Of a stretch of 40,097 nucleotides of DNA, positions 34,988-40,097 are shown in pieces. How positions within the stretch are numbered: position 1 is the first letter of the stretch; each line of letters opens with the position of its first letter. Under the pieces are notes generated by a model, which did not search any database, had not been told where the DNA came from, and saw nothing but the letters and a program-made list of their open reading frames with translations. Source of the stretch: Ignavibacterium sp. (GTDB taxonomy: Bacteria; Zixibacteria; MSB-5A5; GN15; PGXB01); NCBI GenBank assembly GCA_020724775.1, contig DYGG01000005.1, positions 49,902-89,998 of the forward strand, in the 5' to 3' direction. The translations under genes and the position numbers were made by a program.

Positions 34988-35015
34988 AAAATATAAATTT
35001 GCTTCTCGTTGTCAA
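34988..35015 (-). promoter_or_regulatory. Candidate promoter for the GldA-GldF-GldG operon
   Basis: On the minus strand: TTGACA (35010-35015), a 16-base spacer and TATTTT (34988-34993). The -10 continues as TATTTTTG, a perfect match to the Bacteroidetes-type TAnnTTTG element. The leader would be about 30 nt. Confidence 0.5.
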
Positions 35016-35093
35016 GAGTCCTTGAATCAGGTTATACCACGATGACTCCGTAAGGTTCCGAATTTGAAGACCAATTTGTATATGTTCTATTAA

Positions 35094-35447
35094 CTAAGTC
35101 GTTTCGGAATTTAATGCCCCTAAAGGCACCCAGCCTTCGTCGCCTGACGCCGAGCGGCACCAGCCCCATCCGCTTTCCGTCCTCAAAAGTACCAACCTCT
35201 CCCCGGAATTTGTGCTTAATTCTCTGGCAGAGTAGTCTTCAAGGGCGATTCCTCCGGACCCACTGACCCGGAGAATCCGTTCCGGTACCCAGCCGGACCT
35301 GCCATCAGGATGCCGGCACCATATCCAGCCGGGCCAATTGCTGTCTTTCCCGAAAGTTTCAAGCAAGTCGCCGACGCGGATAACGATAGGGTTGCCGTAA
35401 GATGGCTCATGTGCAGTACGGGCGGTTACCTCGATGGCAGGTTTCAC
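35094..35447 (-). CDS. Tandem SH3-like domain protein
   Basis: 117 residues with no signal peptide. Two SH3-like barrels follow each other: about residues 5-60, with IRVGDLLETFGKDSNWPGWIWCRHPDGRSGWVPERIL, and about 65-115, with ERLVLLRTESGWGWCRSASGDEGWVPLGAL. The repeated WxWCR...GWVP pattern is diagnostic of this cytoplasmic SH3 type. It starts with GTG, and its ribosome binding site AAGGA overlaps the E1 stop codon, so translation is probably coupled. A ligand-binding or subunit-docking role is possible but unproven. Its link with the E1 gene is worth attention. Confidence 0.82.
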   Translation of the reverse strand: MKPAIEVTARTAHEPSYGNPIVIRVGDLLETFGKDSNWPGWIWCRHPDGRSGWVPERILRVSGSGGIALEDYSARELSTNSGERLVLLRTESGWGWCRSASGDEGWVPLGALNSETT

Positions 35448-35458
35448 CGGAAGATCCT

Positions 35459-37741
35459 TTAATACTCCACTATTTTGGTAGCGGCTTCAAGGATGTTTTC
35501 GGACTGGGGCAGGCAGATGGCATCGCCATCCAAACCATAGGCTACCCGGCAATCCTGGGCATGCAGGACCCTAACCGGGGCATCGAGATAGTCAAAGAGT
35601 CTTTCTGATATATAGGCAGCGATGGTTGCCCCTACTCCACCGTAGAATCTATCTTCTGAAACAATCATAACCCGCGAGCAATCCTTTACTCCCTGGGAAA
35701 TGGCTTCCCAATCTATCGGCTTGACCGTGCGCAAGTCCAGCACGCGGGCTTCAATATTCTTTTCGGCCAGTTTCTCGGAGACGCGCAGGACAATCGGAAG
35801 CGTAATCCCGTAACTTATTATCAATAACTGTTTCGCCACAGGATTGTAGGTCTGGGCAACGCCAAAAGGTATTAACCGGTCGATTGGCGGATATTTTGCA
35901 AGAATATTGTATCCGTCCCAATCGCGACGGTTATAAAGGGCGACCGCTTCGCAGAACAGAACCGGGTCGCCGCAGACGAAGGCGGTTCGCATTAGTCCTG
36001 CCGCATCGGCCGCATTGGATGGAATGGCCACATGAATTCCTGGGATATTGATAAAAGTCCCCAAATTGGCTTCGGAATGCCACATGGCGCCGGCGCCCTG
36101 CTTGTAGCCGCCGTAGGAGGTTCGAATCACCATAGGAAGCCTGATTCGTCCGTTGGAGCGCTGATAAGTGGTCGCGATACGGTCTTTCAGTTGCTGATAA
36201 CCGGGGCTCATATAGTCTATAAATTGAATTTCTGGAAACGGAATGCGCCCTTGATAAGAATGCCCCACCGCCCGTCCCAGAATACCTGCTTCATCTAAAG
36301 GGGTATTGAAAACCCGATCCGGTCCAAACGCCCTTTGCATATTCTGGGTGACCAAAAAAACTCCTCCCTTGCCTTTCAGTTTCCCGGTTACTTCTTCTCC
36401 CATTGCCAGAATCTCCCTGGGGAAGTCAGCCACATCTTCTCCAAAAAGCACGGTATCGCTCGACAAGAGAAAGAGGTCAAATAGAGTATAATTTATAGCC
36501 CGCCGCATCATCATGGGCGGCTGGTCCTCCGGCAACTGGTCGGTCTCAAAATACCCTTTCTTATGGAATTCACGATATTTTTCCTGCCGCAGCGAGGCAC
36601 GTGCGTTGACTAACTTTTCCCATCGCGCTTGCGCCGACTCCTTCCGGTACGAATAGACTTTGCCCAAAACATCCGCTGGAGACTTGGTTCTGACATCGGC
36701 GACCGCTTCGGCCGAGGCCTTCCTGACCAGAGCGTCGGTCTCCTCATAGATGGATAGAAGCTCATCCTGAGTAAAAATCCCGTCTTCAATAAAGGCTCGG
36801 GCAGTTTTTCGCAGAGGGTCATTTTCGATATGATATTTCTGCTCTTCGATTTGCATATAATGCGATTGATCGTCGGAGCCGGAGTGAGATTCAAGGCGAA
36901 CGACTCTTATGTTGGCGATAGCCGGCCCGCTGCCGGAACCGACATGTTCGACCATCTTTTTGAAATGAACAATCGCTTCCTTGATTTCAGTACCATCAAA
37001 GTCTTCAATCATCAATCCGTACTTCTGCATCCCGATGTAACATGACGTCGGGTTGCCATCGGGGAATTGCTCTTTGACACTGGTGGCGATTGCCCATCCG
37101 CAATTATAGATGCCGAAAATGTTTTTGGTATTGTTAAAGGTCGAGTAAAAGACGGCGCGCCCAAATTCCGGCGAAGAAGTAGCCCCTTCGCCGATAGCGC
37201 AATACACGATAGCATTCTGCCGGAATCGTCCTCCCGGAAGCCCGGCATCCTCCTTAATAGGGACCGGGCTTTTCAGAGCGTCACCCAACCCGGCTGCTTC
37301 CATGGCGTGAGACCCGGTCGGCGACGCTTGAGGCAAGATCGCCTTCTCCGGGTAGGAAGAATGCGCCGGCTGCAACATGCCGCCGGTTGATTCCGAGCGC
37401 GGGTCACCTATTGCCTCAAGAATTTTCTGCTTTACAGAAACTCCCCGATACAGGTCGAAGGCTTTGTTGCGGTAATATCCGATAAAAGGGTCATCAGACT
37501 GAAGCAGTTCCGCCGCGACTACATCCATAAGTTCCTTACCGCCGCAACCGATAAAAAACTTGCACAGACCTTTGCGCAATAGAATCTTTTCTTCCTGCTC
37601 GATACGTCGCGCCAAGACCATCGTATAGTACATTTTACGCAATGTCTCTCGCGACAGTCCGCCATACCGGTCAATTTGTCCCTCATCCCTCTTGCTGAAG
37701 GTCGCTTCTTTCAGAAATTCTTTTACTTCATAAAATGCCAC
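35459..37741 (-). CDS. 2-oxoacid dehydrogenase E1, fused alpha and beta subunits (thiamine diphosphate dependent)
   Basis: About 760 residues from the GTG at 37741, chosen for GGAG 7 bases upstream; a TTG at 37759 would add six residues. The alpha part (about 25-345) has the thiamine-diphosphate motif beginning GEGATS (184-189) and ending YNCGWAIAT (212-220). The beta part (about 400-755) has VLFGEDVADFP, GVFLVTQNMQRAFG, NTPLDEAGI and EIQFIDYMSPGYQQ. The enzyme should decarboxylate a branched-chain or similar 2-oxoacid and pass the acyl group to an E2 lipoyl carrier. GEG instead of GDG also occurs in branched-chain E1; cysteine for the second Asn of the NN pair is unusual. No E2 or E3 gene is nearby, so pyruvate and branched-chain acids both remain possible substrates. 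Confidence 0.88.
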   Translation of the reverse strand: MAFYEVKEFLKEATFSKRDEGQIDRYGGLSRETLRKMYYTMVLARRIEQEEKILLRKGLCKFFIGCGGKELMDVVAAELLQSDDPFIGYYRNKAFDLYRGVSVKQKILEAIGDPRSESTGGMLQPAHSSYPEKAILPQASPTGSHAMEAAGLGDALKSPVPIKEDAGLPGGRFRQNAIVYCAIGEGATSSPEFGRAVFYSTFNNTKNIFGIYNCGWAIATSVKEQFPDGNPTSCYIGMQKYGLMIEDFDGTEIKEAIVHFKKMVEHVGSGSGPAIANIRVVRLESHSGSDDQSHYMQIEEQKYHIENDPLRKTARAFIEDGIFTQDELLSIYEETDALVRKASAEAVADVRTKSPADVLGKVYSYRKESAQARWEKLVNARASLRQEKYREFHKKGYFETDQLPEDQPPMMMRRAINYTLFDLFLLSSDTVLFGEDVADFPREILAMGEEVTGKLKGKGGVFLVTQNMQRAFGPDRVFNTPLDEAGILGRAVGHSYQGRIPFPEIQFIDYMSPGYQQLKDRIATTYQRSNGRIRLPMVIRTSYGGYKQGAGAMWHSEANLGTFINIPGIHVAIPSNAADAAGLMRTAFVCGDPVLFCEAVALYNRRDWDGYNILAKYPPIDRLIPFGVAQTYNPVAKQLLIISYGITLPIVLRVSEKLAEKNIEARVLDLRTVKPIDWEAISQGVKDCSRVMIVSEDRFYGGVGATIAAYISERLFDYLDAPVRVLHAQDCRVAYGLDGDAICLPQSENILEAATKIVEY

Positions 37742-37839
37742 GTTATCTCTCCAATACAATTATTGCCTGAACTATCTATCAGATACGATGCTACTTTTAT
37801 TCTCAATAAGTCTTACGGTCAGAACGCCGCCTTTTCATT

Positions 37840-39105
37840 CTAAGATATGACTTTATACCTGCGGCCTACTTTCGCAAAGGCTGCCAGCGCCCGGTCCAGA
37901 TGTTCTCTGGTATGCGCGGCTGACATCTGCACTCGGATTCGAGACTGTCCTTTGGGCACCACCGGATAGAAAAATCCTATAACATAAATGCCCTCGTCAT
38001 AGAGGTCGCGAGAGATATTCTGTGCCAGCCATACGTCGTTTTCGAATTTTCGGAGATGAACCGGCACAATGGGGTGCTCGCCGGGAACGATATCAAAGCC
38101 GAGTGCGGTCATTTCATGACGGAAGTAGGCGGAGTTTTCCAATAATTGACGCCGCAGGTTGTCGCTTTTTTCAAGCAGGTCGAATGCCGCCAGTCCGGCG
38201 CCGGCGATAACCGGAGCCAGGGTGTTTGAGAACAGATAAGGACGAGAATTCTGCCGCAGGATTTCGATTATTTCTTTACGGCCCGTGGTAAATCCGCCGG
38301 AGGCGCCCCCCATCGCCTTTCCGAGTGTGGACGTAATTATATCAACTTTTCCCAGGACATCGTTATGCTCCACAGCGCCACGTCCCTTTAGTCCTATAAA
38401 TCCGGTGGCGTGTGATTCATCCACCATTACCAGCGCGCAGTATCTATCCGCCAGCGCCGTTATTTCTTTGAGCCGGGCAATATCGCCATCCATGGAAAAG
38501 ACACCGTCAGTCGCGATTATAATATTTCTAACCGGTACCGGTTCTTTGGACAGGGAGTCTCCTTCCCAGATATCAATTCCTTCGCGGGCGCCGCGCAAAG
38601 ACGCCTCCAGGGACTGCATATCGGAGTGCTCAAAGATATATCGCTTGGCTTTACACAGCCTGATTCCGTCGATTATACTGGCATGATTAAGAGCATCAGT
38701 GACCACAGCATCTTCCGCTCCCAGAAGACTCTCAAACAGACCGGCATTAGCGTCAAAACAGGATGAGTATAATATTGAATCATCGGTTTCATAGAACCGC
38801 GAGATTCTTGCTTCCAGCGCTTTGTGAAGGTCTTGCGTGCCGGAGATAAATCGAACTGATGCCATTCCAAAGCCATATCGCCTGAGCGCGGTTTGAGCGG
38901 CCTCAATAATCTCAGGATGATTGGCAAGTCCCAGATAGTTGTTGGAACAGAAATTCAGCACTTCCCGCGGGCTGCCTCCGGCAGGATATTCAACTCTTAT
39001 TGCCGCCTTCTGTTCGGTCAGAATAATACGCTCTTCCTTGAACAAACCGGCTTCCCGAATTTTTCGCAATTCTTCACTCAGGTCGTATTTGACGCGCTGA
39101 TACAT
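37840..39105 (-). CDS. kbl: Glycine C-acetyltransferase (2-amino-3-ketobutyrate CoA ligase), copy 1
   Basis: 421 residues of the alpha-oxoamine synthase family (fold-type I PLP enzymes). The PLP lysine is Lys263 in [14 protein letters not shown]. The aspartate that contacts the PLP ring nitrogen is probably in [10 protein letters not shown], and [14 protein letters not shown] (about 52-65) is the usual N-terminal block. Kbl cleaves 2-amino-3-oxobutyrate with CoA to glycine and acetyl-CoA in threonine breakdown. It is about 20 residues longer than typical Kbl because of an insertion at about 172-193 ([18 protein letters not shown]). GGAGG precedes the ATG. A second homologue lies directly upstream. 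The family is certain; Kbl rather than another oxoamine synthase is likely. Confidence 0.88.
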   Translation of the reverse strand: MYQRVKYDLSEELRKIREAGLFKEERIILTEQKAAIRVEYPAGGSPREVLNFCSNNYLGLANHPEIIEAAQTALRRYGFGMASVRFISGTQDLHKALEARISRFYETDDSILYSSCFDANAGLFESLLGAEDAVVTDALNHASIIDGIRLCKAKRYIFEHSDMQSLEASLRGAREGIDIWEGDSLSKEPVPVRNIIIATDGVFSMDGDIARLKEITALADRYCALVMVDESHATGFIGLKGRGAVEHNDVLGKVDIITSTLGKAMGGASGGFTTGRKEIIEILRQNSRPYLFSNTLAPVIAGAGLAAFDLLEKSDNLRRQLLENSAYFRHEMTALGFDIVPGEHPIVPVHLRKFENDVWLAQNISRDLYDEGIYVIGFFYPVVPKGQSRIRVQMSAAHTREHLDRALAAFAKVGRRYKVIS

Positions 39106-39126
39106 TGTGCCTCCAAGTTGGGGATA

Positions 39127-39155
39127 ATTCTAATCCATTTTCCCCTTATTGGAAA
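39127..39155 (-). promoter_or_regulatory. Candidate promoter for kbl copy 1
   Basis: On the minus strand: TTTCCA (39150-39155), a 17-base spacer and TAGAAT (39127-39132, five of six). It lies between the terminator at 39178-39210 and the ATG at 39105, with a leader of about 15 nt that holds GGAGG. Confidence 0.5.
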
Positions 39156-39177
39156 GCCTTTTTTTTGAAATAGCGGG

Positions 39178-39210
39178 GGAAAAGAGGAGGGCGGGAAGGA
39201 CTCCGCCCTC
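39178..39210 (-). terminator. Rho-independent terminator after kbl copy 2
   Basis: A perfect 8-bp stem, GAGGGCGG (39187-39194) with CCGCCCTC (39203-39210), closes an 8-base loop and is followed on the minus strand by CTCTTTTCC. It starts 7 bases beyond the stop of the upstream kbl-like gene and separates the two copies. Confidence 0.65.
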
Positions 39211-39216
39211 ATCAGT

Positions 39217-40097
39217 TTACATGCCGAAACGGTCGATAATTTCCTGTTTAGACTTATGCAGGATATCGAACTTTCGCCCGACTTTGGTGAATGCCGCAAG
39301 AGCCTTTTCCAGATGATGCATCTCGTGCGCCGCCGATAATTGGGTGCGAATCCTTGCCTGACCCTTGGGAACTACCGGGAAGAAAAAGCCGACGGCGTAG
39401 ATTCCTTCGGCATAAAGTTCCCGGGCGAATTCCTGAGAGAGTTTGGCGTTGAAGAGCATGACCGGGACAATGGGGGTCTCGCCTTCTTTGATTATCAACC
39501 CTGCTTCGGTCAACCCTTTTCTCCAGAAGATGGTGTTTTTCTCCAGTTTATCGCGTCTTTCCGTGGTTTTGCTGATAAGGTCAATGACGGCGTTTGCCCC
39601 GGAGACCACCACCGGCGGAATAGTGTTGGAGAAGAGATAAGGGCGGGCTTTCTGGCGACAGAGTTCCACCAGTTCCCTTCGGCCCGAAACACACCCCCCG
39701 GAGGCTCCTCCCAGCGCCTTACCCAGGGTAGTTGTGATTATATCAATTCTGCCCATAACATTGCAATGTTCGTGAGTGCCCCGCCCGGTTTTACCAATGA
39801 ATCCGGACGCGTGGGAGTCATCAACAAAGACCAGGGCATTGTATTTCTCTGCCAATTCAACAATCTGGTCCAGTTTTGCCAGGTCACCATCCATAGAAAA
39901 GGCGCCGTCGGTGATAATCATCTTCAGTCGGGCACCGGAATGCAATTGCAGTTTCTCTTCCAGATGCCCCATGTCCGAGTGTTTGAAGGTGTCTGTCTGC
40001 GCCTTGCAAAGGCGCATTCCGTCGACTATGGAAGCATGCACCAGACGATCGGCAATCATCACATCCTGCTCGGTCAGAAGAGCTTCAAAAACCCCGG
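39217..40097 (-). CDS. kbl: Glycine C-acetyltransferase (Kbl-type), copy 2, 5' end outside window
   Basis: The frame is open to the window edge (…PGVFEALLTEQDV), so the methionine-like codons near 40060 are not the start. The visible 290 or so residues cover the C-terminal two thirds: HASIVDGMRLCKAQ, DGAFSMDGDLAKLD, FVDDSHASGFIG, the PLP lysine in TTTLGKALGGASGG and the C-terminal FFFPVVPKGQARIRTQLSAAH. It lacks the insertion found in copy 1 and looks closer to the Kbl of well-studied bacteria such as E. coli. A terminator follows directly, and copy 1 lies downstream on the same strand. It is intact as far as visible. Confidence 0.9.
   Translation of the reverse strand, partial: GVFEALLTEQDVMIADRLVHASIVDGMRLCKAQTDTFKHSDMGHLEEKLQLHSGARLKMIITDGAFSMDGDLAKLDQIVELAEKYNALVFVDDSHASGFIGKTGRGTHEHCNVMGRIDIITTTLGKALGGASGGCVSGRRELVELCRQKARPYLFSNTIPPVVVSGANAVIDLISKTTERRDKLEKNTIFWRKGLTEAGLIIKEGETPIVPVMLFNAKLSQEFARELYAEGIYAVGFFFPVVPKGQARIRTQLSAAHEMHHLEKALAAFTKVGRKFDILHKSKQEIIDRFGM

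Noticed and set aside
37840-40097. One kbl gene split by a frameshift or insertion
   Set aside because: Both copies carry their own PLP lysine and C terminus and are separated by a terminator, so they are two genes.

Overview
This 40-kb window is chromosomal DNA from a Gram-negative bacterium, probably an uncultured lineage of the Fibrobacteres-Chlorobi-Bacteroidetes (FCB) superphylum. Zixibacteria or a close relative is my best guess. The clues are a secreted protein ending in a dockerin repeat of the ...INILDATYLISYLFKGG type, a GldA/GldF/GldG/DUF4340 set, lipoproteins with Ig-like (Big_5) domains, an OmpA/Pal-like lipoprotein and a fused alpha-beta 2-oxoacid dehydrogenase E1. The assignment is an inference from gene style, not from a marker-gene tree. 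I see no phage genes, insertion sequence, CRISPR array or rRNA.

Layout, left half. Bases 1-5709 (+): the 3' part of pnp, an M16 protease, a polysaccharide deacetylase and leuS. Bases 5885-9043 (-): a Nat-type ABC exporter (ATPase, permease) overlapping a D,D-carboxypeptidase (S11). Bases 9100-9867 (-): a DUF72 protein. Bases 9923-12955 (-): a tightly coupled five-gene operon made of three uncharacterised membrane or exported proteins, a six-helix protein and a 39-residue zinc ribbon. This is the least explained block. Bases 13044-15930 (+), divergent from it: a CUT1-type sugar ABC importer (binding lipoprotein and two permeases, no ATPase). An OmpA-like lipoprotein follows at 16024-16617 and ends at a terminator.

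Layout, right half. Bases 16691-21301 (-): tyrS, a TPR lipoprotein and a Big_5 lipoprotein. Bases 21443-23757 (+): PBP1A and tRNA-Leu(CAA). Bases 23955-27664 (+): a secreted cupredoxin/4xCHRD/dockerin protein and a C69 dipeptidase. Bases 27701-28198 (-): a small protein that joins a RelA-like zinc-finger domain to a winged-helix-like region, with an inverted repeat over its probable promoter. Bases 28301-30388 (+): a GT-C-like polytopic protein with TPRs. Bases 30425-34950 (-): a GYD protein downstream of DUF4340, GldG, GldF and GldA homologues. Bases 35094-37741 (-): E1 and a tandem-SH3 protein. Bases 37840-40097 (-): two tandem kbl-type genes, the second cut by the window edge.

Genes are densely packed. 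No gap between genes exceeds about 200 bases, and many neighbours overlap by ATGA, TGATG or TAATG junctions, which implies long operons with translational coupling. Several probable promoters have a good TTGACA-like -35 element and -10 elements that lean towards TATTTTTG. Three of them sit so close to an ATG lacking a Shine-Dalgarno sequence that leaderless transcripts are likely. Overall the genes serve envelope building and maintenance (PBP1A, S11, NodB, OmpA, lipoproteins), translation (leuS, tyrS, tRNA), RNA turnover (pnp), transport, and threonine/glycine and 2-oxoacid metabolism.
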